DNA of 64,000 nucleotides. Source: Paenibacillus cremeus. GTDB lineage: Bacteria; Bacillota; Bacilli; Paenibacillales; NBRC-103111. Positions 16,185-24,664 of this stretch are shown here, piece by piece. Position 1 is the stretch's first letter, and each line of letters opens with the position of its first letter. The translations under genes and the position numbers were made by a program. The notes under the pieces were generated by a model that saw nothing but the letters and a program-made list of their open reading frames with translations, did not search any database and was not told the DNA's origin. Location of the stretch: the NCBI RefSeq assembly GCF_007786445.1, contig NZ_VNJI01000023.1, positions 38,490-102,489 on the forward strand, given 5' to 3'.

Positions 16185-16862
16185 ATGATTCGAAAAGCAT
16201 ACGAAGTGATCGCCGACACGCTGCGCGATCAAATCATCCAAGGCGAATGGGCGGTGGGCTCGCGGCTGCCGTCCGTCGAACAGCTGGCTGTTCTGCACGG
16301 CGTGGGCCGATCTACGATCCGCGAAGCGCTGATGTCCTTGAAAGCGCACGGCTGGGTGGATGTCAAGCATGGGGGAGGCACGTTCGTGCTCAAGAAGCAC
16401 GACACGCTGCATATCGCGGCGCCGGAGATCGGCAATGTGCAGCAGCTGAAGCAGTGGCTTGAGCTGCGGTATATTCTGGAGACGGAGAGTGCGGCAATGG
16501 CCGCGGTACGAAAGTCGGAGGAGCAGCTGCAAGTCATGAAGGGGATTTTGGAAATGACCGCCGAGCACGAGGAAGAAGCGTTGGAAGCAAGCGATGTCCG
16601 GTTTCACCTGGCCGTGGCGAACGCCTCCGGAAATGCGCTGCTGGAGCGGATGCTGGAATCGCTGTTTCTGACGATGGGCCCTGCGATCCGGGAGAGCCGC
16701 CGCTTATGGCTGTTCGCGGAGCAGAGCGAAGCCGCCCGCTTGTCCGAGGAGCACTTGGCGATTGTGGAGGCGATCAGCGTAGGCGATGCTGCGCTGGCAA
16801 AGACCCGCATGGCCGCCCATCTTCGCAAGGTAGAGCAGGTACTGGACAAGCTCCAGCTATAG
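16185..16862 (+). CDS. GntR-family (FadR subfamily) regulator, probable repressor of glcDF
   Basis: The N-terminal winged helix (residues 8-72) contains GSRLPSVEQLAVLHGVGRST and IREALMSLKAHGWVDV, with the wing GGGTFV. Residues 85-215 form the FCD ligand domain, with metal-site residues DVRFHLAVANASGN (Asp, His), EEHLAIVEAI and a late AHLRKVE. FCD regulators sense small carboxylates, so glycolate or lactate is the likely signal. The ATG has GGAGACC 5 bases upstream. An inverted repeat TGGTAC...GTACCA at 16130-16148 overlaps its own promoter region and could be a second, autoregulatory site. Confidence 0.88.
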   Translation: MIRKAYEVIADTLRDQIIQGEWAVGSRLPSVEQLAVLHGVGRSTIREALMSLKAHGWVDVKHGGGTFVLKKHDTLHIAAPEIGNVQQLKQWLELRYILETESAAMAAVRKSEEQLQVMKGILEMTAEHEEEALEASDVRFHLAVANASGNALLERMLESLFLTMGPAIRESRRLWLFAEQSEAARLSEEHLAIVEAISVGDAALAKTRMAAHLRKVEQVLDKLQL

Positions 16863-16948
16863 GAGGGAAAGGCTGGATGAAGTCGGCCCAACAAGATTAG
16901 TTGCAACGATTACATCAGGCTCAGCGATGTCAATTGTCAACCATTAAT

Positions 16949-17266
16949 TTACTGGATGCCGCCCCTCTTCAGCCATTCGCACTCGTCCGCACAAGAGCAG
17001 AGCGCCTTTTTCACCGAGCACCAGGAGCGTTTAGCATAGAAGATCGGTACCTCCTGCTCCTTGGCCTGCTGCTTGATTACCTTGGTCAAATTATGGTTCA
17101 CAAAATCCGTGAGCACCAGCACGGCGTCGACTTTGTCGGGAATCCCCTTCTTCGTCATCTGACATTTCCGCCCGGATAAATGGACGACATCATCAAACCC
17201 GAGATCCGCCAAATGGTCCGGGATATTCCCCAAATGATCTGCACCAACGATCAACAGCGACGCCAT
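16949..17266 (-). CDS. DUF2325 protein under Fur control
   Basis: The 105 aa product (ASLLIVGADHLGNIPDHL at the start, then VDAVLVLTDFVNHNL) is a DUF2325 member: a small Rossmann-like domain with a conserved pattern of Cys near the end (RSWCSVKKALCSCADEC). The family is found with metal and iron stress genes in Bacillales, but its biochemical role is unknown. The promoter carries a Fur box with one deviation from the classical 19-mer at 17331-17349. So it should be expressed when iron is low. It is monocistronic; upstream and downstream genes are on separate units. Confidence 0.85.
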   Translation of the reverse strand: MASLLIVGADHLGNIPDHLADLGFDDVVHLSGRKCQMTKKGIPDKVDAVLVLTDFVNHNLTKVIKQQAKEQEVPIFYAKRSWCSVKKALCSCADECEWLKRGGIQ

Positions 17267-17305
17267 TGCTTCAACACCTCTTCACCAAAATGGATTATGT
17301 ATAAC

Positions 17306-17324
17306 GATAATGATTCTCAACTAA
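17306..17324. promoter_or_regulatory. Second, weaker Fur-like site
   Basis: GATAATGATTCTCAACTAA keeps the left half of the Fur consensus exactly; the right half is poor. It is 25 bases from the strong site, downstream of the predicted -10. Confidence 0.5.
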
Positions 17325-17330
17325 TTAAAT

Positions 17331-17349
17331 GATAATGGTTATCATTATC
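17331..17349. promoter_or_regulatory. Fur box in the DUF2325 promoter
   Basis: GATAATGGTTATCATTATC differs from GATAATGATTATCATTATC at one position. It covers the spacer and -10 (TATCAT, 17329-17334) of a promoter whose -35 TTGACT is at 17352-17357 on minus. Confidence 0.85.
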
Positions 17350-17431
17350 AAAGTCAACTGTTTCCTCCTGCTTCATTATTTTTCCAAAAACCTAATCACA
17401 ATCCGCCCCCGTTCAACGCTTTTCCAACGCG

Positions 17432-17481
17432 AAAAACCCTATGATCCGAGGCTTGCTTCCTCACAACCATAGGGCTTTCTT
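17432..17481. terminator. Terminator after the PhyH gene
   Basis: On minus, GCCCTATG pairs with CATAGGG across a loop of about 26 bases, followed by five T. A-rich flanking makes it usable from both sides. Confidence 0.65.
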
Positions 17482-17511
17482 TTACATCACCTGAATCACT
17501 TCGGCACTCCT

Positions 17512-18330
17512 TTAATGAATCCCCACCGCGTACTCCGTCCCGCAAGGCCCGCCATCGTGATTGTCCTCCATCCCCTGCACCACAGCACCGTCGGCATGAT
17601 ACATCGGCTTGTAATGACCTGAGATCTTCGTCGCCGATGCGTTCGCATAGTGACAAATAAATGCGCGTCGGAATCGGTCCGCCGACGTGTTCGGATACGA
17701 GCCGTGAATAGCACTTCCGTTAAAGAACAGCACATCGCCCGCTTCCATGATCACAGGTACTGCCTGCAGACCTTCTGGGACATCGACCTCTTCGCGTGTA
17801 AAGGATACCGCCGGATCGGCACGGTGCGGGCACTGAATGTCCAGCATATTGGATTTCGGCACCACGAACAGGCCGCCGTTCTCCTCATCGGCCCCATCCA
17901 CCGCCGTCCAAGCGGCAATACACGTCCCCGGCTCCACCTTCAGATAAAAGTTGTCCTGATGCAGCGCCTGTCCTTTGGCACCCGGCGGCTTGAAGTAGAA
18001 CATGCTCTGCGCCGCCAGCGGCTCCTCCCCATACAGATCGGCCAAGATGTTCATCACACGCGGATCAATCATATACTGCATGGACAAGTCATCAAACCGG
18101 TGCGGATGCATGATGCGCGGATACTGCTTCAGAATGTCTCCATTCGCTTCTTCCGCTGTCAGGGGATGAAAGTATCCTTTGATCGGTCCAGCCGCATGCA
18201 TCTGCATAAAATGATTCCGCAGCTGCTCCACTTCCTCCTTGAACAACCCTTTCGCCACATAAAATCCTTCTTCACGAAACTGCTGTATTTCTTCCTTCGT
18301 CAGTACGCCGCCCAGCGGTCTAGTAATCAT
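17512..18330 (-). CDS. Phytanoyl-CoA dioxygenase (PhyH) family protein
   Basis: This is an Fe(II)/2-oxoglutarate-dependent oxygenase. It has the His-x-Asp pair in ALHQDNFYL (near 124-126) and the distal His in GSAIHGSYPNTSADRFRRAF (near 205), with the Arg that binds 2-oxoglutarate in the same segment. The 272 aa length is normal. The substrate is unknown; the family includes enzymes acting on lipids, osmolytes and natural products. The start ATG 18330 has GAGGAACGGGA upstream. It is divergent from an AraC-family regulator starting 76 bases away, which probably controls it. Confidence 0.88.
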   Translation of the reverse strand: MITRPLGGVLTKEEIQQFREEGFYVAKGLFKEEVEQLRNHFMQMHAAGPIKGYFHPLTAEEANGDILKQYPRIMHPHRFDDLSMQYMIDPRVMNILADLYGEEPLAAQSMFYFKPPGAKGQALHQDNFYLKVEPGTCIAAWTAVDGADEENGGLFVVPKSNMLDIQCPHRADPAVSFTREEVDVPEGLQAVPVIMEAGDVLFFNGSAIHGSYPNTSADRFRRAFICHYANASATKISGHYKPMYHADGAVVQGMEDNHDGGPCGTEYAVGIH

Positions 18331-18406
18331 TCCCGTTCCTCCTCGATTCCTCTTGATATAGCTGATCTCTTGCCCTTATTATAAAATGAAACTATAGCGA
18401 GGGGGA

Positions 18407-19267
18407 ATGAATAGAGTGGCTGAAAACCATAACAATCCTGCTTCCAATCCGGTGTATTCTTCACCTGGCATTTTGGTCGCCGGCCATTTCAACGAGCCCT
18501 TCGGATACGCCACGGTTCGGCCCAGGGGCACCCGAGACTGGCTGCTGACCTTTACGATTTCCGGGCAGGGCGAGTACCGCTTGGACGGCCGCACGATCAC
18601 GTGCCGCGAGGGGGATGTCATTGTACTTCCGCCGGGAACCCCGCATCATTATTACACCCCCGAGGGGTATCGCTGGGAGTTTTACTGGGTCCATTTCATT
18701 CCGGAGCCGGAGTGGTCCGACCTGCTGCGAACACCTTCCGGCAGTGAGTCTACGCACCCTCTGCTGCAATTTCAGGTCGAGCACAAATTAACCTTTGAGC
18801 GCATCTTAACCGCTTTTCAGCGGCTGCTTCAATACAGCTTGGATAAGGCATCGGACTACTTCCAGCGCCGTCTGACGCTGGGCGCGATGGAAGAAATCCT
18901 CTTGCTCCTTGCCCGCATGAGCCAGCAGCCTGTCCATATGGACCCCCGGATCGAGGAGGTTTTGCAGTATTTGAGCTCACATTTGAAAGAGACGCACACC
19001 ATCGAGTCCCTCGCCCGACGCGTGCTGCTATCGCCCTCCCGCCTGTCACATTTGTTTCGCGAGCAGACCGGCGATGCCGTAATGGATACGCTGCTTCAGC
19101 TTCGTTTGCGCCATGCCGCACGGCTGCTGGAGCATACGACGCTGCTCGTGGCGGAAGTGGCGGAGGAGGTCGGGTTCCGCAGCCCGTTTTATTTTACCAA
19201 GCAATTCACCGCCGCCTTCGGAGACAACCCGACCACCTACCGCTCGAAGCGCGAGCCGAGCAAATGA
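18407..19267 (+). CDS. AraC-family regulator with N-terminal cupin
   Basis: Residues 25-100 form a cupin sugar-binding domain (GDVIVLPPGTPHHYYTPEGY is typical). Residues 185-283 hold two helix-turn-helix motifs (IESLARRVLLSPSRLSHLFR and VAEVAEEVGFRSPFYFTKQF). Activators of this kind usually control sugar-use genes. The ATG is preceded by GAGGGGGA. The divergent PhyH gene is its likely target, and the pair recurs in Paenibacillus sugar islands (from memory, not tested). A hairpin terminator follows the stop. Confidence 0.9.
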   Translation: MNRVAENHNNPASNPVYSSPGILVAGHFNEPFGYATVRPRGTRDWLLTFTISGQGEYRLDGRTITCREGDVIVLPPGTPHHYYTPEGYRWEFYWVHFIPEPEWSDLLRTPSGSESTHPLLQFQVEHKLTFERILTAFQRLLQYSLDKASDYFQRRLTLGAMEEILLLLARMSQQPVHMDPRIEEVLQYLSSHLKETHTIESLARRVLLSPSRLSHLFREQTGDAVMDTLLQLRLRHAARLLEHTTLLVAEVAEEVGFRSPFYFTKQFTAAFGDNPTTYRSKREPSK

Positions 19268-19277
19268 ATTTGAAATG

Positions 19278-19312
19278 AAAAAACGGCCGTCCGTATCGGA
19301 CAGCCGTTCCTT
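19278..19312. terminator. Bidirectional terminator (AraC gene and YjcZ gene)
   Basis: AACGGCCGTCCG pairs with CGGACAGCCGTT with one mismatch. A six-base T run follows on minus, suiting the YjcZ gene. Confidence 0.75.
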
Positions 19313-19326
19313 CCAGCCTTGACATC

Positions 19327-19425
19327 TTAGATGCAGAAAAAGCCTGCGCAAAGTACAATCACCAAGAGGATATACAGTACCAAAATTACACCAGTCGAGG
19401 TAAAACCGCCTCCATAGCCGCCCAT
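19327..19425 (-). CDS. YjcZ-family small membrane protein (32 aa)
   Basis: The translation is MGGYGGGFTSTG, then a single hydrophobic segment (VILVLYILLVIVLCAGFF) ending CI. The Gly/Tyr-rich start followed by a VLxxLLxI helix is the YjcZ pattern, a family found in Bacillus spores and membranes. The ATG is preceded by GAGGGAGTG. The gene is tiny but the family match is clear. It is followed by a terminator and is divergent from the PatB-like gene. Confidence 0.85.
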   Translation of the reverse strand: MGGYGGGFTSTGVILVLYILLVIVLCAGFFCI

Positions 19426-19608
19426 TTCATTCACTCCCTCTTTAATATTAAGCAGTGGCTGCTGTCCTCCGCTTCTGTAACAGTATATGACCGAGACGAA
19501 GTACGGTATGGACATCTGACCAGAAGGGCGAAATTTTTCGGCGGAATCGTCCTTTTCGACAAAACATGGTACAATAATAAGAATACGCAATTTGATGAGG
19601 TGATGAGG

Positions 19609-20796
19609 GTGACACATAATTTTGACCGCGAAATCAATCGGCGGAATACGAATTCTTACAAGTGGGACCAATCCGAGAAGCTGTTCGGCAGCAGTGACAT
19701 TGTACCTTTGTGGGTCGCAGATATGGACTTTGAAGGTCCGCCCGCCGTCAAGGCGGCGCTGGAAAAACGCGCTTCCCTAGGAGTTTACGGTTATACGATT
19801 AAATCCGAGGATTATTATAAGGCGATTACCAGCTGGTTCCAGCGGCGCCACCACTGGACGATCCAACCGGAGTGGATTTCCGATTCCCCGGGCATCGTCA
19901 CCTCGCTGAGCTTAGCGGTGGATTTGTTCAGCGAGCCGGGCAGCCAGGTCATTTTGCAATCGCCGGTGTATTATCCGTTCTACGATGTGATCAAGGATAA
20001 CGGCCGCGTCGTCGCGAAAAATCCGCTGCTGCTGCAGAACGGACGCTACGAGATGGACTATGCTCATCTAGAGGAGCTCATGCAAGGCGGGGCGAAGCTG
20101 CTGCTGCTGTGCAACCCGCACAATCCGGGCGGTCGCGTCTGGACGCGTGAGGATCTGGAGCGCCTTGGCGAGCTGATCTTGAAGCACGGCGTAACGGTCA
20201 TTTCCGATGAGATTCATTGCGATATGACGTTCGAAGGTCATCCTTATACGCCATTCGCCTCGTTATCTAAGGAGATTGCGAACCTGACGGTAACGCTGCT
20301 TGCTCCAAGCAAAACGTTCAACATGCCAAGCCTTCACGCTTCGTTTGCCGTCAGCTCGAACCCTGAGTTCAAGCGGACGTTCGATAAGCGCCTCAAAACG
20401 CTGTCCCTGCACATGACGAACTTCTTCGTTCCGTGCGCGGTGGAAGCGGCCTTTAACGAAGGCGACGCATGGCTGGACGAGCTGATTCCGTACATTTACG
20501 GGAATATGGAGTATGCCAGCAATTACTTAAGCGAGCATTTGCCGGAAGTGAAGCCGATGCGTCCGGAAGGAACGTACCTGCTGTGGATCGACTGCCGCGG
20601 TCTAGGCCTCGATGTGAAACAGCTCAAGGCGCTCATGTTCGAGCAAGCGAAGGTCGCCTTCAGCGAAGGCTCGGTGTTCGGTACGGAGGCGCAGGGTTAC
20701 CTGCGGATCAACCTCGCCTGCACGCGAAGGACGCTACAGGACGCGCTGGAGAAGTTTTGCCGGGCGGCAGCGGCCGTTCGTCAGGGACAAGTGTAA
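19609..20796 (+). CDS. MalY/PatB-type cystathionine beta-lyase / aminotransferase
   Basis: A PLP enzyme of fold type I that cleaves C-S bonds in cystathionine-like compounds. It shows VPLWVADMDFEGPPAV near the N-terminus, CNPHNPGGRVWTREDL near 180, DEIHCDM, and APSKTFNMPSLHASF, where the Lys binds PLP. The end RINLACTRRTLQDAL carries the substrate-carboxylate Arg. I choose GTG 19609 (THNFDREI follows) because GAGGTGA is 5 bases upstream; a GTG at 19600 would add three codons. TACAAT at 19570-19575 could be its -10. Length 395 aa, normal. Confidence 0.92.
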   Translation: MTHNFDREINRRNTNSYKWDQSEKLFGSSDIVPLWVADMDFEGPPAVKAALEKRASLGVYGYTIKSEDYYKAITSWFQRRHHWTIQPEWISDSPGIVTSLSLAVDLFSEPGSQVILQSPVYYPFYDVIKDNGRVVAKNPLLLQNGRYEMDYAHLEELMQGGAKLLLLCNPHNPGGRVWTREDLERLGELILKHGVTVISDEIHCDMTFEGHPYTPFASLSKEIANLTVTLLAPSKTFNMPSLHASFAVSSNPEFKRTFDKRLKTLSLHMTNFFVPCAVEAAFNEGDAWLDELIPYIYGNMEYASNYLSEHLPEVKPMRPEGTYLLWIDCRGLGLDVKQLKALMFEQAKVAFSEGSVFGTEAQGYLRINLACTRRTLQDALEKFCRAAAAVRQGQV

Positions 20797-20813
20797 GTAA
20801 TTAACGTTATGGA

Positions 20814-20850
20814 GGGATTCGCTCAATTGAGGAGCGGGTCCCTTTTTTTT
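20814..20850 (+). terminator. Terminator after the PatB-like gene
   Basis: GGGATTCGCTC pairs with GAGCGGGTCCC (two wobble pairs), followed by eight T. Confidence 0.85.
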
Positions 20851-20973
20851 ATTTGGCTAATGATTCATAGAATGAACGTTTAGGAATGATTACTTCTAAT
20901 CTGTGGAACGATAGTGTCCGTAAGGCTGCGATCTGAAGTGAAGTGACGAAGCAAAATCGAGAGGGTAATGTAC

Positions 20974-21132
20974 ATGCCGACAAAGTCAAATCCCGTATCC
21001 CAAAACCAACCGCCGCCGGACGCCCAGTCCTTCAGCGAATCCGACGAGTTCGAGCATGAACGCAATGAGGTAGCGGAAGCGCAAAAGCAAATGGCGTCAC
21101 AGGAAACCACTGGCGTTTTGGATCAATCATAA
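20974..21132 (+). CDS. Small hydrophilic protein (52 aa), unknown
   Basis: The peptide begins MPTKSNPVSQNQPPPDAQ and continues with an acidic helix-like part (EFEHERNEVAEAQKQM). It has no hydrophobic segment and no Cys. GAGAGGG lies 7 bases before the ATG. It is followed after 13 bases by a second tiny gene with a strong ribosome binding site, so the two form a small operon closed by a strong terminator. The composition fits spore or general stress proteins, but no family is recognised. Confidence 0.65.
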   Translation: MPTKSNPVSQNQPPPDAQSFSESDEFEHERNEVAEAQKQMASQETTGVLDQS

Positions 21133-21145
21133 GGAGGAGCACAAA

Positions 21146-21247
21146 ATGGCCGAGCACATCAAACCGAATGGATCTCAAGAGGCGGCGCCGCCGTCGGATG
21201 ATCCGAAGAAGCAGGGCCGATCCGCTGCAAAGAAGAAGTCGAAGTAA
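21146..21247 (+). CDS. Small basic protein (33 aa), unknown
   Basis: The peptide begins MAEHIKPNGSQEAAPPSDDP and ends in a Lys-rich tail (AAKKKSK). AAGGAGGAG stands 5 bases before the ATG, an excellent site. The basic tail could bind nucleic acid; this is inference. It is the second gene of the 20974-21247 pair, with a terminator immediately behind. Confidence 0.65.
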   Translation: MAEHIKPNGSQEAAPPSDDPKKQGRSAAKKKSK

Positions 21248-21248
21248 T

Positions 21249-21299
21249 AAAAACAGCCTGCACCGACGAATTTTCATTCGTTGGTGCAGGCTGTTTTTA
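21249..21299. terminator. Bidirectional terminator closing the iol operon and the small-gene pair
   Basis: AAAAACAGCCTGCACC pairs perfectly with GGTGCAGGCTGTTTTT, and the stem extends further inward. It stands between convergent stops at 21247 and 21317. Confidence 0.95.
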
Positions 21300-21316
21300 T
21301 GTTATGCAGTAACGGC

Positions 21317-22768
21317 TTAGTAGCGCGCTACCATCATTTTTTTGCGGGTGTAGAACTCTACGCCGTCTTTGCCGTTGGCATGCAGATCGCCGTAGAACGA
21401 CTTCTTGTAGCCGGAGAACGGGAAGAACGCCATCGGTGCCGGTACGCCGACGTTAATTCCGAGCATCCCCGCATCGATATTTTCGCGGTAGTGGCGAATC
21501 GCCTTCGCACTGTCCGTGAACAAAACGCCGCCGTTGGCAAACTCGGAGCGGTTGGCGATTTCGATCGCTTCGTCGAGCGTTTCTACGCGAACGACCGACA
21601 GAACCGGTGCGAAAATTTCGTCCTTCCAAATTTTCATGCCCTCTTTTACGTTATCGAAGATCGTCGGGCCGACAAAGTATCCGCAGCCGCCCGCCGCTTC
21701 TACTTGGCGTCCGTCCAGCAGCAGCTGCGCGCCTTCCTGCTCGCCCGCTTCGATGTAGCTAAGCGTACGTGCTTTGGCCGAATCCCGGATCACTGGACCC
21801 AAGAATACGCCCTCGTCCAAGCCGTTGCCGATCGAGATGGCTTTCGCCGCCTCCGTGAGGCGTGCAACCAGCTCGTCAGCCACGTTGCCGACGGCCACGA
21901 CAACGGAGGTCGCCATACAGCGCTCGCCTGCGGAGCCGAAGGACGCGTTGATGATTTCTTTGACCGCGAGATCAAGGTTCGCATCCGGCATGACGATGGA
22001 ATGGTTCTTCGCGCCAGCCAGCGCTTGTACCCGTTTGCCATGAGCTGCTGCGGTTTTGTAAACGTACTCCGCCACCGGCTGGGAGCCAACGAAGGAGATA
22101 GCAGCTACATCCGGGCTTTCGAGCAAGCCGTTCACCACGTCATGCGCGCCATGGACGATGTTCAGTACGCCAGCCGGCAAGCCGGCTTCGGTGAACAGCT
22201 CCGCCAGACGGCAAGCCAGCACCGGTGTACGCTCAGACGGCTTGAGCACGAACGTGTTGCCGCAAGCGATCGCCAGCGGGTACATCCAGCACGGCACCAT
22301 CATCGGGAAGTTGAACGGCGTAATGCCGCCAACCACGCCGACCGGATAGCGGTGGAAGTTCGATTCGATGCCTGTCGCGATGTCCGGCAGCGTGCTGCCC
22401 ATCATCAACGTTGGTGCACCTGCGGCGAACTCTACGCACTCGATCCCGCGCTGTACTTCACCGTACGCTTCGCCGAGGCTTTTGCCGTTTTCTTGCGTGA
22501 CCAGCTTCGCCAGCTCGTCCCAATGCTCCACCAGCAGCTGCTGGTATTTGAACAAAATTCTAGCTCGGCGAGGTACCGCCACTTGCTTCCACTGCGCGAA
22601 AGCCGCTTTCGCTGCTGCCACCGCGTTGTTTACGTCTTCCTTCGAGGAGAGCGGCACGATGGCCAGCGTTTCCCCTGTTGCAGGGTTGGGAACCGCTTCG
22701 GTACGACCGGAGGTCGCTTCTACCCATTCTCCCCCGATATAGTTTCTCAAGGTTTGTGGACCCGTCAT
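21317..22768 (-). CDS. iolA: Methylmalonate-semialdehyde dehydrogenase (acylating)
   Basis: The last step of inositol breakdown: malonic semialdehyde plus CoA and NAD gives acetyl-CoA and CO2. The aldehyde-dehydrogenase signature is complete: [11 protein letters not shown] in the active-site region, the NAD-binding [12 protein letters not shown], and the catalytic Cys in [10 protein letters not shown] (near 285). The 483 aa length matches MmsA/IolA. The ATG 22768 has AAGGAGCGA upstream. It is the last gene of the iol operon, 12 bases after iolJ. Confidence 0.95.
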   Translation of the reverse strand: MTGPQTLRNYIGGEWVEATSGRTEAVPNPATGETLAIVPLSSKEDVNNAVAAAKAAFAQWKQVAVPRRARILFKYQQLLVEHWDELAKLVTQENGKSLGEAYGEVQRGIECVEFAAGAPTLMMGSTLPDIATGIESNFHRYPVGVVGGITPFNFPMMVPCWMYPLAIACGNTFVLKPSERTPVLACRLAELFTEAGLPAGVLNIVHGAHDVVNGLLESPDVAAISFVGSQPVAEYVYKTAAAHGKRVQALAGAKNHSIVMPDANLDLAVKEIINASFGSAGERCMATSVVVAVGNVADELVARLTEAAKAISIGNGLDEGVFLGPVIRDSAKARTLSYIEAGEQEGAQLLLDGRQVEAAGGCGYFVGPTIFDNVKEGMKIWKDEIFAPVLSVVRVETLDEAIEIANRSEFANGGVLFTDSAKAIRHYRENIDAGMLGINVGVPAPMAFFPFSGYKKSFYGDLHANGKDGVEFYTRKKMMVARY

Positions 22769-22780
22769 GTTTATCGCTCC

Positions 22781-23611
22781 TTAGAAGCCTAGAATGGAAA
22801 ACTTATTTTTCGCCGTTTCGAATACCGCCTGCATCGGCGCTTGGAATAGCGCAATGCGGTCGAATTCCTTCGGTTTGCTCTCGATTTCCGCACGCAGCGA
22901 GGCGCCAAACGCCATCCGCAGCGCGGTTCCGATGTTGATTTTCGCTACGCGATACGTGGTCAGCTTGCGCAGCTGATCATCCGGCACGCCGCTGGAGCCG
23001 TGGATGACAAGCGGAATGCTGACACGGTCTTGAATGCGCTGCAGCAGGTCAAAGTCGATGCTCGCCGCCTGCTCCTCCATCCGGTGCACGGTGCCTACCG
23101 AGATGGCCACCGCGTCAATGCCCGTTTCACGGACGAAGATCTCCACTTCCTCCGGATCGGACAGCATGTGCTTCATCTGGATCGATGGATCGCTGTAGCC
23201 GACCGAGCCGATTTCGGCTTCGATGGAAACGCCATGCTTGTGCGCATAATCGGCGATTTCCTTCGTGCGGCGAATGTTCTCTTCCAGCGGCAGCTGGGAG
23301 CCGTCGTACATGACGGAGCTGAAGCCGTGCTCGATCGCTTCGATGCAGGACTCCAGGTTTTTTCCGTGATCCAAATGAACGCAGACCGGTACGGACGCTT
23401 GCTTCGCAGCTTGCACCATCAGCGGCGCCAGGAACGGAGTCGGCATGTGCTTGACCGCCACTAGGTTAGCAGCCAGAATGACCGGCGCTTTCATCGCTTC
23501 CGCAGCCTGCACCACCGGGAGAATGTCTTCGTAACCGAATATGTTGAAGGCCGGCACCGCGTAATGCTTATCTGCCGCTTGATCGGCCATTTCCTTTAAC
23601 GTGACTAGCAT
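22781..23611 (-). CDS. iolJ: Class II aldolase, 2-deoxy-5-keto-gluconate-6-phosphate type
   Basis: The enzyme splits 2-deoxy-5-keto-D-gluconate 6-phosphate into dihydroxyacetone phosphate and malonic semialdehyde. The class II (zinc) aldolase motifs are present: HLDHGKNLESCIEAI (zinc His, near 79-82), YDGSQLPLEENI, EAEIGSVG and VIHGSSGVPDDQLRK with INIGTALR, binding the phosphate. The sequence alone would allow fructose-bisphosphate aldolase; the position in an iol operon points to IolJ. Ribosome binding site GGGAGAGGGA. 276 aa. Confidence 0.9.
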   Translation of the reverse strand: MLVTLKEMADQAADKHYAVPAFNIFGYEDILPVVQAAEAMKAPVILAANLVAVKHMPTPFLAPLMVQAAKQASVPVCVHLDHGKNLESCIEAIEHGFSSVMYDGSQLPLEENIRRTKEIADYAHKHGVSIEAEIGSVGYSDPSIQMKHMLSDPEEVEIFVRETGIDAVAISVGTVHRMEEQAASIDFDLLQRIQDRVSIPLVIHGSSGVPDDQLRKLTTYRVAKINIGTALRMAFGASLRAEIESKPKEFDRIALFQAPMQAVFETAKNKFSILGF

Positions 23612-23638
23612 AGTTTCCCTCTCCCTTACAATCCTAGT

Positions 23639-24631
23639 CTATTTGTAGCTATCGATGTGCTCTTGAATTTGCTCTGCCGTCGGCATCGCATCCGAGCAGC
23701 TGTGGCTCTGCACGACGATCGATGCGGAGGCCGCGCCAAACTCTTGGCAGCGATCAATATTCCAGCCCTGCATCATGCCGTAAATAAACGCACCTGCGAA
23801 CGAATCGCCCGCTCCGAACGTTTTTACCACATTTCTCGCTGGGAAGATCTTGCCTTTGAAGCTTTGTCCATCCTTGGTAAAAGCAATCGAACCATCGCCG
23901 CCGTGCTTCACGAGCACGATCTTCGCTTGATGCGCGAGCCAGCGGTCCGCCGTTTTGCGATCATCCTTCTCCAGAGGACCGAAAGGAGCCTCGAGCAGGT
24001 CGAATTCTTCGCGGCCGCCGAGAATGACATCGCTTTTCTCAGCGATCAGGCTGCAGTAGATGCCGACTTCGTCTTTCGATGTCCAAGTCCATGGACGATA
24101 GTCGATGTCGAAGAACACGACGACCTTGTGCTTGCGCGCCAGCTCGACCGCTTTGAACACCGCTTCACGGGATGGGCTCTTGGCCAGCGCCGTACCGGAG
24201 ATCATGATCGCCTTCGCATTGCGGATGTACTCCTCGCTCACGTCACCCGTCTCCAGCTTCAGGTCCGCCACGTTGTCGCGGTACATTAGAATACTGCAAT
24301 CTGTCGGCGACTTGATTTCGGTAAACGCCAGACCCGTTACGCTGCCCGACTTGTCCGTAATGACGCTGGACGTATCGATACCTTTTTCTGTGAGGTAATG
24401 CGTGATAAAACGGCCGTGCTGGTCGTCGGACACGCGTCCGATGAAGCCAGCTTTCAAACCGAGCTGGGCGATCGCAATCGTGATGTTAGCCGGGGAGCCC
24501 CCGACATATTTGGTGAACGTCCGGGTTTCTTCCATGGGACGGTGAATTTCATTCGCGTTCAAATCAATGCACAGACGGCCCAAGCCGATAAAATCCATAG
24601 GGCGGTCCTGCTCAAAGGTAATCAAGCTCAT
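23639..24631 (-). CDS. iolC: 5-dehydro-2-deoxygluconokinase
   Basis: A PfkB-family kinase that phosphorylates 2-deoxy-5-keto-D-gluconic acid at position 6, making the substrate for IolJ. It has YVGGSPANITIAIAQLG near residues 42-58 and the catalytic FGAGDSFAGAFIYGM near 275-289. The conserved FIGLGRLCIDLNANEIHRPM at the start is characteristic of IolC. 330 aa. AGGAGG lies 10 bases before the ATG. It lies between iolB and iolJ in the operon. Confidence 0.95.
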   Translation of the reverse strand: MSLITFEQDRPMDFIGLGRLCIDLNANEIHRPMEETRTFTKYVGGSPANITIAIAQLGLKAGFIGRVSDDQHGRFITHYLTEKGIDTSSVITDKSGSVTGLAFTEIKSPTDCSILMYRDNVADLKLETGDVSEEYIRNAKAIMISGTALAKSPSREAVFKAVELARKHKVVVFFDIDYRPWTWTSKDEVGIYCSLIAEKSDVILGGREEFDLLEAPFGPLEKDDRKTADRWLAHQAKIVLVKHGGDGSIAFTKDGQSFKGKIFPARNVVKTFGAGDSFAGAFIYGMMQGWNIDRCQEFGAASASIVVQSHSCSDAMPTAEQIQEHIDSYK

Positions 24632-24664
24632 AGGTTCGAATCCTCCTCGAATTTGAAATGGAGC

